This document shows, piece after piece, positions 51,629 through 63,708 of a stretch of 64,000 bases of DNA; position 1 is the first letter of the stretch, and every line of letters starts with the position of its first letter. Below the pieces are notes generated by a model. It saw nothing but the letters and a program-made list of their open reading frames with translations, searched no databases and was not told where the DNA came from. The position numbers and the translations under genes were made by a program. The DNA comes from Vermamoeba vermiformis (lineage: Eukaryota > Tubulinea > Echinamoebida), in NCBI GenBank assembly GCA_045837725.1, contig JBEWZL010000208.1:62001-126000 (forward strand). The letters are read 5' to 3'.

Positions 51629-54600
51629 ATGAGCGGAAAATCAAAAAGAAAAAATGATTCTAGGCAACTCACAGAGGAGATAGAAGACAGAGAGCTCGGC
51701 AAATACGTAAGCGAATATTGTAATTAAATAACGTCTGCACATCTTCAAAAATTTAAATACCGGGGCTACGGAGAATATCTTGAATCATCGTATAGCCAGA
51801 TATTCTCATATTCAAAATATACGAACATATTTGGCAAACGAAAATAACCTAACAAGCAGAGTTTTACAGTAGATTTAAAAAAATAAATATCGAAATAACC
51901 CTTGATATTATTATACAGCACATTGGAGAGGCTCTTGGACGAGGTGCATTCGGAGTTGTATATAAAGGATTGAATTTCGAGACAGGAGAGACTGTAGCAA
52001 TTAAGAGAATTTCAACAGAGAAGATTGCAGCCGATGCGCTTGCCTCAGTCGAAGCCGAGTTAGATCTGCTCAAAAAATTAAATCATCCGAATATTGTCAG
52101 CTATGTTGGATGTCATAGATCAGAGAAGCATCTTAATATCATCTTGGAGTACATCGAGAACGGATCTCTTCAAGCTATCGTCAAGAAGTTTGGAAAGTTT
52201 CCAGAAACACTCGTAGCTGTATATACTATGCAAGTGCTAGAAGGTCTTGAATATTTGCACGAGCAACACGTGGTTCACAGGTACATCTCGAAATGGAAGC
52301 GAAGAAATTATTTTATAATTTTTCTAACACAAATTACGCATTATTTAAGCGGTCATTATCACTACTCAAATATTTTTTACTATAATTCATATTAGATATC
52401 ATTTTTGAACGAAGAGATTGTCCGTCCAATTTTTTTTGCATTGAAAATGCGCGCAATTAACTGTGGCCTATTTTTGTTGAACAATAGGCATTTCTAAATA
52501 ACGATTATACGGAAAATCTTCAGTATAATCACGCGCGGATTTTTAATCTTTTAAAATTAATGTTCAAAAGATTCTTTAACTGCATTCACGGCCATTAATT
52601 ATTTTTAATGAAAAATTCGTATTAACGATGCTAATGACCATATTATTATAGAGATATTAAGGCCGCAAATATTTTGACGACGAAAGAAGGCACGGTAAAA
52701 TTGGCTGATTTTGGTGTCGCGACTCTGGCTAAAGTGGATAATTCAAATGAAGCTGCATTAGGCAGCCCTTATTGGTACGCATTATGAATACGATATATTA
52801 CGCATATTAAGGCATATTATTATAATTGTCGGTTGATTTGCCGTTAAAATTTGATTCAATTGCCAATATTCGCTCATTGGAAATTCTAGAAAAAGCTTAA
52901 TTGCGAATTCAATTCTAATATAGCCTTATTTAGGATGGCACCTGAAATTATCTCGATGAAGGGCGCTCAAACAGCTTCAGATATTTGGAGTTTGGGTTGC
53001 ACGATTATTGAATTGATGACCGGTCAGCCTCCATTTTTCAATTTGCCGCCGTTGTCGGCGCTGTATCATATCGCCGAATCAGATGAGCTGCCGCCCTTCC
53101 CTAAAGTACGTATACTAAATTAGGAATTAATTCCTGCGCGTATCACAAAAAAGAATTCAATCGCGCGACCGGCGCGACCGAATCTCAATGTTGTTACAGC
53201 CAATTACGGCATAGAATAATATACTGATCCTAACATTGATTAGGATATCACTGAAGACCTAACAGACTTTTTGAAACAATGTTTTGAGCGAGATCCATCG
53301 AAGCGCCCAACAGCTGAAGATCTGTTGAGCCACCCATGGATTGACGCAGCTCGTGAACGTAAAGGCGGTTCTGGCTCATTCGGAAAGGCAAGCCAAGCCT
53401 ATTATACTTATGTAAATGGTATGCTAATGATTACATAGGCTGCTGGAAATGCCGTTTTGAACGTGAGCAAGAAGCGAAAAAATCAAAGTCTGCGAGGTCC
53501 CAAAAACGCTAACGGCAAAGCTGATAAGCCTGGTATTTTGCGAAGCGCATCTTCAGCACAGCTAGGCATTTGGTCGTCATTAGAGGAAATCACAAAGCTC
53601 GAAGAACGTACGTGATCCGGAGATTTTGCCGCAGATCCAAAAGTAACCGTTACTTTTTTTGACTAGATCTTGAACAATCCAGAGAAAAGGTTATTTTGGA
53701 AGTCCGAAACAACCGTTTGTTAGAGCAACAGGTCAAGAGGCTAGACAAAAAGATTGAGTTGCTGATCAAGAACAGAATTACACTCGAAGAAGTATTGAAC
53801 ACGCCCAAATCATCACTGCTGTCCAAAACAAAGTTCCGTGGCTCATTGAACGTTGATGAAGCATCGTTGAAAGACCCAAAGATGCTCGAGGTAAGTTGAT
53901 GAGCGACAAAGACAGAAAACAAGGCACAAATCAGTCCGTCACTTTTTAGTGCAGCGAAGTGGTGTGGCTCGTTTTTTTCAAAGCGGCGGATAAGAAATTG
54001 GGCCGTTTAGCTCAGTTGGTTAGAGCATCGTGCTAATAACGCGAGGGTCCCAGGTTCGATCCCTGGAATGGCCAATTATATTTTTTCCTTTTTTGCCTTG
54101 TCAACCCTCTGCCTCCTTTTCTTGCCTCGCACTCCGCCTCACCACCTTACTGAGCTTATCATTAATTAAAGCACGGTTATTAATTTTTTTTTGGTTAGGG
54201 CTACTCCAAGCTGTTCTACGTTCTTCAGGCCAATCCGCAGTATCTTTCCAACTTTATCTTCTTCGAGTTCGATGGTGTTGAAGAGATGATCGAAACTATT
54301 ATTTTGACGCTTTACGGCTACGCCTTTTCAGCCCGAGAAGAGTTTTTGTTGCTGTCTTTCTTAGGATCAGCAATCTCGCGAGAGATTAAGAACTTGAGCG
54401 ATATTACTGCCTTCCAAGAAGGAGCTGCTCTTCTTATTCAAATGGTTATGGCTTATTGCCGGTAAGTTTCGCGGATTTAGATGCGCTCATCTAAGTTACC
54501 GTTACTAACCTGATTTCATTCAGACGTGTACAGGAACAAGAGTTTATTCGCTCTCTTCTAGGCAACGTCATCGAACAGGTGCTTGCTAAGGCGAATGTTA

Positions 54601-57429
54601 GCTTGGAAATTCAACCCATGAAGGTCTATAAGGATCTCATTAACGAGGAAGAAATGACTACAGGAGGTCAAAGTACATTGAATCCTGATGCTACTGAAGC
54701 TGAAGTGCGCAACAATCCACGCGTACAAGAACAGCTCAAGAAGCGAGTACGACAGCTGATCGAGTTGTCGGATTTGTTCATCAATGCTATTATCAACTCC
54801 TTGGACTTCTTCCCTTACGGTCTGCGATGGATCTCGAAGCAGATCCGTATGGCTCTCGGCGACAAGTTTAAGAACGCTACTAATACCGAAATTATGCCTA
54901 TTATTGGGTGAGTACAAGCAAATCCGCGTGCTGTCATAGAATCTCCGCGTCGGACAATTACAATGTACTGACAAAGGCTTTACTTTACTATAGTTACCTT
55001 GTATACTACCGTTTCATGAACCCCGCTATCGTTACTCCTGACGACTACGAAATGGCAGATTCGGTCAGCAATTTGCAACGTACCAACCTCATTAACGTAA
55101 GCTTCGGTTTTATTTCCTATTTTTATCACCTATTCGGTTATTTCATACTCTGCCTATTAACGCAATTTCTTTATTGATTTACCTTCGGATATTTCCTTTG
55201 TGTTAATCTATTTTGTCCCCGCAGATCTCCAAAATTTTGTCGAACATTGTCAACAACAAGTATCTCGAAGGCCGTGGCAGCGAAGTCGAGGAGCTCAATA
55301 GCTACATTAAGAAGAGTAACGAACGATTCTGGAAGTTTTTGGATCAAGTAACGCAAGCGCCAGATCCGATCGAACACCTCCAAGTCAGTACCAACCGACA
55401 ACGAGTCATTATAGGCCTAAGATACTAACATTGCATAATAGATCGATCAAAAGTACATCGAGTACACTCAGACGCAGAAGCCAGTAATTTATATCTCGCC
55501 CAACGAGATCTTCTTGACTCACAAGTTACTGCGAGAACACCTCGACAAACTCGCGCCTAATAAGGACGATCCGTTGAGAAAAGTCATCTCGAGCTTGCCT
55601 GGTAGGATTGCTATTTTTAAACTTTAATTTACATATTTTTAGCTCTTTTTTTGGTAGCGATCATCAATCAAGATTTAATGTGAATTATTTCTAGTGGCAT
55701 TTAAATTACATTACTTAATCAAGGTTAAAAGCCAATATTTCATTACTTAACCATACTCAGTTAATTTATCGATTGGTTTTTAATTTGGAGGTTTAATTCA
55801 TAAGAATGCAAACTCATTTTTTCGAACGGATTTGTCTAATTACTAAATATAGCTCCTCCCCCTATTATCGATGATCCTAAGATGGAGGCCGAGATATCGC
55901 TTACTCTGCAGCCCGAAGATACCCAAGAAGTCGATAGTAAGTCGTGCTGACTTGTTTCCATATCGATTGAACGCGCTAACGGATTCGTTTTTTTAACGCA
56001 GTTCAAGTCAAGCAAGATAAGGAAGAGGTTCATAAGTTCTACTCGTTGACCAAGAAGATGATTTGCGAGATCATTAAGGACAGCTACAAAGAGCACTTGA
56101 ACGAGCTGAACTTGCTCGATCTGCTCACGGGCTCAGATGTGAAAATGAACAGCAAGCTTACTTTGCAAGTCGCTAAGATCTTGGAGAACTTAGAGAAGTT
56201 GGAGAAGAGCAATATGGTCAGCAAGGCTAACTCGTATAAGAAGATTATGGATGACATCCACAAGGTAAACCAGATTCACTAAACGTAAATCAAAAGCTTG
56301 CTGTTGCGATATTAACGTGGATTTTTAGGACGTTGTATCGAAGACGGAGATGCGCGGTAAACTTGAAAAGGAGCTCACTACCTTGAAGAACGTAAGTACC
56401 GCATCTATTTCGCTTAGTGTTGCGATTAGGCCGGGTCTCGGAGACCTTCCGTGCCTCTAAATTTTATTAATAACGTGCTCGTAAAATTTTTCCATTTTTG
56501 TCTATTTTTGCAACAATTTTGCCAACGAGCGCGCAAAATCACCTTTTTTAGATCCGGGGCTCTCTTGCCCGACTTTAACGATTCAAATTTCTTATGCCGG
56601 GTTACTATCTCTACTTCCATCACTAGCGTTTAGCGATCGGTGTTGACTTGCGAAATCCGGGTGCGAATCCGTTACTAACCAACGTTTTTCAGACCATGGA
56701 CAAACTCAAAGAGAAGAAGGATTACCTCGAGAAGCAGTTAAACGAATATAACAACTATGTTAAGGCCTGCTTAGAGCAATCTGTCGTTAAGTAAGTCATT
56801 TCTCGTTGTTGTTGATCGGGTGGATCGAGCATTTACTAAACACCTCGTTTATCACCTATAGGAAGAAGGCTAGCAGCAAGAAGAAGAAGCTGGCGACCTT
56901 GAAGTATACCTGCGCTCAACTGATCAAGAAGGGCGTTATTGTCGAGATCGACATCCCTTCGAACCAGTAAGTCGTTTGGGAACTTGAACTCAATTCCTAA
57001 TTAGTACTGATCAATATACTTTATAGACATTCGTCCGTATCATTAGAACTGAGCGAAACTGATCAAGTTGGCACGTACGAGGCCCAAATCTACTTCGCCG
57101 CCATTAGTGTCGAGAAAATTAAGCTGGAGATTGATGATCTGCTTGAAAAACAAGTAAGTGCATCCGATCCATTAGATCTTATTATCAATATTTATTTATC
57201 AATCGCTAAATCATGCGATAAGCTCCGCTGAGCTTCTAGAAACACAGGCAATCGAATCTGATTGCTTAGTTTTGCTTTTTAAACTCCAACCGTCATCATT
57301 CGAATATATATTGATCTATATATTGTATTATAGTACAACGGCGAGTACTTTGTATATTTGTTGGACAGAAGATGCAAGTTGCGTATTAACTTGCTTATCC
57401 ACATTCTGAATAAGATCGCCGTCCAGTAA
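51629..57429 (+). CDS. Cdc7/SepH-like protein kinase fused to IQGAP-type RasGAP
   Basis: About 18 exons. Exons 51629-53387 encode a full kinase: [34 protein letters not shown] and SDIWSLGCT, close to the septation kinases Cdc7/SepH and plant MAP3K epsilon. Exon 53439-53607 is a linker. Exon 53667-53890 starts a coiled coil and [15 protein letters not shown], which matches the IQGAP segment just before the GAP domain. From 54199: [36 protein letters not shown] and [18 protein letters not shown], then the C-terminal RasGAP (RGCT) part. Calponin and IQ motifs are absent. Every junction between kinase and GAP keeps frame. Both halves belong to cytokinesis pathways in other organisms. One intron may use GC (53388). 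A separate-gene model needs a new start, which I do not see. Confidence 0.8.
54001..54074 (+). tRNA. tRNA-Ile (anticodon AAT) inside an intron
   Basis: A complete cloverleaf: acceptor GGCCGTT with AATGGCC (one G-T pair), D arm GCTC/GAGC, anticodon stem TCGTG/CGCGA around loop CTAATAA (anticodon AAT, Ile), T arm CCAGG/CCTGG with TTCGATC, discriminator A. It has no tRNA intron. It lies on the same strand within the intron 53891-54198 of the kinase-GAP gene, so the pre-mRNA contains it. Confidence 0.93.
54081..54086 (+). terminator. Pol III T-run after tRNA-Ile
   Basis: Six T residues begin seven bases after the tRNA 3' end, followed by a second T run; a normal RNA polymerase III stop signal. 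Confidence 0.75.
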
Positions 57430-58701
57430 GAGAAAAGAATAATATATCAAATCAATGTAGAATACCTTGCTGCGCATAGCACTCACGTTTCCACCGAAGT
57501 TTATCGATAGATTCGCCTTGTAGAGATAGATACGAAACAAAAACCCTTTTTTTCAATTATTATTCTTTTCTTATCGTTGTACTTTAATATCTTTTGCAAT
57601 AATCAATTGGATTGACTTTAAATAAAAGAAGATCTGCTTGGTTTCACTTGCGTATCCGGGTCAATTTGCGCGACAAACCCTATAAAACGATAAATCATGC
57701 GTGCATAATTGTCAATCACAAACGTAAACTCGATTTATCCTCGCTTGGCACGGTTTTCGAACTAGGCCGATCCCTCACGGCGAATTGTCTGGTGCAAGGA
57801 CGCCAGTGCCTCCGAACACGAGACCCGACTGAATAATAGCAAAGTTACTTACTTCCATATTTGTCTTTTTTTTGGTTTAAGGAAAGGATTAATTAGATAA
57901 ATCTGGTTACTTCATGCGAATTTATGACAAAAATAGCACTCGTAGATTTCCCTCAGCGTCTTTTGTTTGCTTGGTATTAGTCCGTATTGGAACAAAAGAT
58001 GTATAAGGATCCACGTAAACCATTTTAACTATAAAAATCATCGGAGGTAAATAGTTGCAAAGTCATCCGGTTATTACATCTGTGCGATCTAACCGCATCT
58101 GCTCCAAATAAGTCTGAGCATAGCCACCATCGCGATGCTATTGCGTCATCAACACGCGTTCCTAAGAACTAACCTAAAGTGCAGAAAAAAATTAATTACC
58201 ATAAAAGGCGATTGGATCGATGTTCAGAAATCCATTCACTGAAGCAAAATGGACGTTAATTAAGGGTTTGGAATGTCCGAAAATCCATTGAGCGTATACA
58301 TCACTACCTTGAAGCCACGATTGCACGATCCATAGTCGGGGCATATTTATCGATTATTTGATAAAAATCTGGCGCAGATCCGCCTTTTTTGGCTAGAGCA
58401 TCGGATTTTGAGTTTATCCGCTTATAGAAATTTCGGAGGTTGAATCGCCTGTGCACGCTGAAACTATTTGCCGCATCAGGCGGTCCATAAAAGTCGTTTT
58501 GGAGCACGGTTTGGTTCAGTTCATAAATTCAGAGGTAGATCAACACCACAACAGGCTTTATTAAGCTCGATCCGTACTCGAAAGCCCCTTTATTAATCCA
58601 TAATGTAAGTGGCGATAACTTTTAGACGGGTTTAGCGATAAGGAACTAATAAGAGTCGGTTAGAACCACAAATGGCCACTTCATTTAGTAGCAAGATTCA
58701 G
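57430..58701. other. Intergenic with possible degraded minus-strand coding remnant
   Basis: Nothing is recognised from 57430 to 58190. At about 58190-58530 two overlapping minus-strand frames look protein-like: one with DFYGPPDAANSFSVHRRFN, the next with VYAQWIFGHSKPLINVHFAS and GFLNIDPIAFYGN. They meet near 58310-58330 but differ by one base of frame and lack a clear start, so a gene relic is possible. I do not recognise the family. Confidence 0.35.
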
Positions 58702-59917
58702 ATGCCCCTTAGGTAAGTTATTCATTCAAGCCTAGCGAGCTCGCCGAATACAAACCCTTTAGTCCGTTGATACTTACATTTATTTTTCCAGACCGATCAG
58801 CGACTGTAACTTTTGCAACCCTTTGTACAGTACTAAAGCCCAATACGAATGCGCTTCTTGCACTCGCCAATTTTGCACGTAAGTGGAGTAATCGGTCAAT
58901 ATGTGGCACAAGTTTTGCCTCGCTTTCCATTCACGGACCATCTCCGCGATTTGGAACGGTGATAAAAATAGATCGCAACCCTTATAATCTACTAATGCCC
59001 GAGACACTTTTGTGTATATCCATTAATGGTCCATTTTTTCTAGGTCTCATTTTGCTAACGTCGGAGGACGAGTTTTGACACCCTTATCTCCGATCACCGC
59101 TGATGTTGCCCCACATCTCGCATCTCTAAACAACCGCTCTCGCCTCGACAAAATTATCTGCAACGATTGCGTGCCCTCAAGTGTCTTGGATCTTGTCGTC
59201 GAGCCTCGTTATGCTTCCTACAACTCTTGGAGCAGTTTCTCAAATAATCAGGAAATTGTCTCGAGCGAATCTAGCATCAGTAACCACTCCCCTGCAGTGA
59301 TCAATACTGCCGCCAAGCCACAACTTCATAGCACATCTAGCTCTCAAAAGGAAACTAAAGAAGACAGCGTCCGATCTGACAAACCCAAGCGAAGTGGCAA
59401 AAAGGAATATAAAAACAGAGAGCCGACTCCAAAGGTCAGCCGCGCTGTCAAAGAAACTCTCCGATCAATAGAAAAGAACCAGAAGGAATTAGCTGCTGAA
59501 ATTGGCACAAGGTAAGTTTTCACAAATTTAAGAAAATATCCGATTGAATCCGATCTGACTTTGTTTCTCTTTAGTACGACCACAATCAGCTCTTACTTGA
59601 CTGGAAAAATCCGAAGTAAAGGATGGACCAAGCTCGAGCAAAAACTTCAGCAGTGGATGAAGAAACAAAAGGCACTCAACAACGTATCTGATTTTAGCGA
59701 CGATGTTAGTGACTTGGAGGAGTCAGATCCTCACTCTAATATGGTCCACGATGATGCTTCATCAAGCGAGGGCTCAGAAATCGACAATTCATTCGAGAGC
59801 GAGGGGAGTAATGGCTTTCAGCATCCCTTTCGTCAGGACTGTCAAGTAGATACATATTTCTACGATAATCTGCCTCGACGTGGATCAGAATTCAATTTTG
59901 GTGTCTCTGTTATGTAA
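58702..59917 (+). CDS. Cross-brace zinc finger plus XRE-like HTH protein, family member 3
   Basis: Exons 58702-58712, 58792-58878, 59044-59511 and 59575-59917 join to 302 residues. Residues 9-35 read CNFC-x11-CASC-x4-C-x2-H with CNDC at 72-75, an eight-ligand pattern like FYVE-type or related cross-brace zinc modules. A Ser-rich linker and basic patch (DKPKRSGKKEYKNRE) follow. The HTH is at about 162-220: KNQKELAAEIGTSTTTISSY, a clear lambda-repressor/XRE helix-turn-helix, then SKGWTKLEQKLQQWM, the same GW...E..L..W end as the genes at 25470 and 27209. An acidic Asp/Ser tail ends the protein. The first coding exon is only 11 nt. The binding target is unknown. Confidence 0.75.
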
Positions 59918-60165
59918 ATTGTGTATTATAGTGCGAAGTAAATTGTAGAATAGAATTGTGAATTGACAAACAAAACCGACCCAAGCTATTTCTTTATAAT
60001 GCATCAAAATTGGTTGATGGACCACGGCATTGCTAAATTTCTAATCGTTCACCTCGTGCTTACGTTGCGGTAAACACGTGTTGGATGGATTAAACTTGGC
60101 CGTGTTTACGAAAGCAAGAGCATCATTTTATCTGGAACAATTTAAAAATTTGCACAAATCTAATC

Positions 60166-61844
60166 ATGGAGTATTCAAGGTAAAATTGAATAAGAAATAA
60201 GGGCTGTTACAAAATTGAAAAATAATCGAAATAATATTTATTTTAGTCTTAATCAAATCATGCTGTCTGTCGTACAACGTAATAAACAATAACATTCATT
60301 ATCGTAAATAATAAATCAGACACCTAAAAATCGTTTATAATGTGATCTTGTTGCGAGATAAATTTCTTAACAACCATTGCTTTAATAGAGATAAATATCT
60401 GGTCATCACAGACGACAAAGATGATACGGTAGACAAAATTATCAAAAAATTGCAAGAGTATTCGCTGTTGAAGGCCGTAATGATAGACAGAGAAATTGAA
60501 CCGCCCTCTGATTTCCTCAAACTATGCCAGGCTATGAATAGTCATCCTCGTATTGAAGCCATTGGATTCGGAAGCTCAAAGCCATCAGAATTGAGTTATT
60601 CATATTGTCGTCAGATCGCGGAGTGGATCAAAACATTGAACACGAAGAAGACTTTCAAACTGCTCCTTCAAAATAGAGAAGCAGATTATGCCAGCTGGGA
60701 GGTCATATTCAACACTATTAATGACAGTAAAGAGATTACTGAATTATTATTTGATTATCAAACTCAGTTCAGTAGCGTGCTAGCAACGTTTGTTACTCAA
60801 ACCATCAGATCTAACACCACTATCAAGACGTTGAAAGTTAAAACGAACGAAAGAGATACGTCAGAATCGATAATTAAGGCATTGATCGACAATAAGACAA
60901 TCACGAGTGTTGCGTTATCGAGATTGGATGACAACGACTGTCACGCAATTCAGACGATGCTGCAAACAAGCACAGCGCTACGATCAATATACATCCACAA
61001 TAGCTCGATCAAAGGTCATGGCCTTAAGCATATTTATGACGTTTTGAAGGACAACACCTCAGTGACATCGTTCGGACTTGGCGGCAACTCCCTCACTGAC
61101 GAAGGGTGTCAATGGATCGTTCAAATACTTAACGACAGAAGATTGAAGGAGCTCCGGTTGCCTAACATCAAATTGACGCCAGAAAACTCCACTATTATTC
61201 TCGAAGCAGTCAAGAACAATAGGACTTTGGAAAAGTTGTGTTTGTCATCGAACGAACTTGACTCCGTGGCGGCACGAATTGGCGAAGTCATCAAATCCAA
61301 TACGACGTTGAAAGATCTTGATTTATCGAGGTGTAACCTTCAAGATAAGATGGAGCTAATTGCCGCTGGATTGGTTGAAAATAAGACCCTGCGAATGTTG
61401 TCACTTGAATGCAACGATCTTCACGTTAAAGATACACTTGTAATATGCGATGCGCTGCTCAAGAACAAAGGACTGACAGGCCTGAATATACATGGATCAG
61501 GGTTCATTCAGTCTAACAGTAAGACGGTTTGCGAGACGGTTGAAAAGTGTAGACATTTGGTGGATGTTCGAGCGAATGTCAAAGGCTGGAAATTTGGCTA
61601 CGACCGCCAGTTGCGCATGGCACTGGAATTCAATTGTGCCCGACAGAATGCAGTTGTATTCAATAGAGTCATAATTATACTCAATATAGCACGAAATAAG
61701 CCACAGCCGTTGTTACCCGAGATCTGGGCATACATATTATCATTTATTGATACACCTGGCATTCATATCAATTGGAGCACTGTCATTAAAGAAGCCTTTG
61801 TGAACCCTCATCGAATAGATGTCGCAAAAAATATGAGACTGTGA
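60166..61844 (+). CDS. Leucine-rich repeat (RNI-like) protein, tandem copy 1
   Basis: Two exons: 60166-60179 (14 nt, MEYS plus two bases) and 60389-61844; 489 residues. The central part holds about seven to eight RNI-type LRRs (SVALSRLDDNDCHAIQTML, SFGLGGNSLTDEGCQWIVQ, DLDLSRCNLQDKMELIA). The C-terminus has PLLPEIWAYILSFIDTPG, which looks like an F-box-type helix pair, unusual at this end. LRRs of this type form horseshoe surfaces for protein binding. The paralogue at 62057 has the same two-exon layout and is clearly homologous along its length. A cytosolic adaptor or receptor role is possible but unproven. Confidence 0.8.
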
Positions 61845-62056
61845 CGTTCAGACGGAAGAATGGCCTTAAGCCTTCGACTAATAAAATGTTAGCATCGTTA
61901 TAATGAATTCCTGTTCTCGTGCACGCACTCAACACTATTTTTTGTTTTTTGACATCCAGTTTCCGTTCGCGACGCGTATCACACCACAAGTCAGCTTGCC
62001 GGAGAAGAATCAATATTAATGATTTAATTGTGCTTCGTGAATATTGCGTCAACATA

Positions 62057-63708
62057 ATGGAATACAAAACGTGAGTGTGGATTTGAAGTTTGGGGCTCGC
62101 CCCCAAAATATTAATCTTCCTATTTTAATTAAAATAAAATTATTGTGCATTACTATTTTATTAAAGCATTAATTTATAAATATTATCAAAAGAGACACGT
62201 TTATTTATTTCTAACGGGTTTTTAGTGCAGATATTCTGACAATTACGGACTCAAAGGAGGCCGATCAATACGATATTGCAGTTAAGGAGCTGCAAGGCCG
62301 ACCATTCTTGAAGGCAGTCGTATTCAAAAGCAAAATCGAACCGTCTTATTCCGATTTCGTTACCTTGTGTCATACGATAGGCACTCATCCTCGTGTTGAA
62401 TGTTTAGGCCTAGTAGAATATCACTCGGAATTAAAAGAAGCCGAGACTAAGCCGCTCGCCGAGTGGATCAGCAAAACAACAAAGCTGAAAAAACTATGTT
62501 TCAAAGATAGACTATTATCAAACGAATGTTGGAAGCTAATGTTCGATACAATTAATAGTAGCACTTCGATAACGAGCCTATCATTCGATTATCAAAATAG
62601 TCAGCGATTAGGTTTTCAGCACGAGTTTAATGGTGTCGAGCACTTGATCCAAACCATCAAAACCAATACAACAATTAGAGCGCTGAGTATTTGTATAAAT
62701 ACGAAACCTCATCGATTAAAGCCTATTACTGCAGCTCTTTTAGAGAACAAAACAATCACGGATGTCAAGTTATCGAAACTCTTTGACAGCGATTGTAACA
62801 CACTTCGGATGATACTCCAGCAGAATGACAAGCTTAAAGCACTTCATATCAATGACAGTATGATTAAGAGTGACGGTGTGAAGATAATATACGATAGTTT
62901 AAGAGAAAACAAGTCTTTGACATCCTTCGGATTCATCGGAAATCCTGTCAGTGACGAAGGATGTCAGTGGATCATACGCATGTTAAGCGACACAAAGTTG
63001 ATAGATTTAACGCTAGAAAATGTTGGATTGACGCCAAAAGCCACGAGGTCAATCCTTCAAGCTGTCAAGTGCCATCGATCATTGAAAAAGTTGAGCCTGG
63101 CAAAGAACGAACTCAACTCACTCGCATCACTTATCTGCGATGTACTTAAAGTTAATACGACACTAGAAGAGCTCGATTTGACGAAGTGTAATCTACAAGG
63201 TCAAATGGAGATTATTGCGAATGGACTGAAGGAGAATAGCACCTTGCAAAAGTTGTTGATCGGCGACAACGAACTCCATGTTGACGACGTGGAACACATC
63301 TGCAGCGCCCTTCACGAGAACAAAGGATTAACCTCACTTAATATGTCAAGATCAGCATTCCTTCAACATAATAGTGGCCAGCTTTGTGCTGCGGTTGAAA
63401 AGAACAAAGCTCTCATTGACGTGGAAGCCAACGTGAAAGGTTGGATTTATGGTTACACTACCAGGTTGAAAAATGCGCTACAAGTCAACCGTAAGCATCA
63501 GAATGCAGTGGTCGTTGAACGAGCCATTATCATTCTTAACATTGCTCGAACGAAGCCACGACCACTCTTGCCCGAGATCTGGATAACAATATTCTCATTC
63601 ATCTCGTCTCCTGGCATTCATATCAACTGGGGTCATGTTATCTCGCAAGCATTCGTCAACCCAAATCGCCTGGACATAACAAAGATCGAGAATAAACGTC
63701 AAGATTAG
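62057..63708 (+). CDS. Leucine-rich repeat (RNI-like) protein, tandem copy 2
   Basis: Exons 62057-62070 (14 nt, MEYK plus two bases) and 62226-63708; 498 residues. Repeats match copy 1 in order (SFGFIGNPVSDEGCQWIIR, ELDLTKCNLQGQMEIIANG, SLNMSRSAFLQHNS) and it ends with the same RPLLPEIWITIFSFISSPG and NWGHVISQAFVNP block. A tandem duplicate, diverged but intact. The shared intron directly after the fourth codon shows the duplication included the 5' exon. The function is unknown; the shared C-terminal F-box-like block may bind Skp1. Confidence 0.8.

Noticed and set aside
51629-53899. Kinase as a separate gene ending LEVS at 53899
   Set aside because: The preceding exon already carries the IQGAP pre-GAP segment, and the junction to 54199 is in phase; no start codon serves the GAP part.
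58718-59007. Long minus-strand ORF with protein-like composition (FQIAEMVREW...)
   Set aside because: The plus strand gives an ATG exon, good splice sites and a cysteine/histidine finger leading into the HTH gene, so the minus ORF is taken as its shadow.
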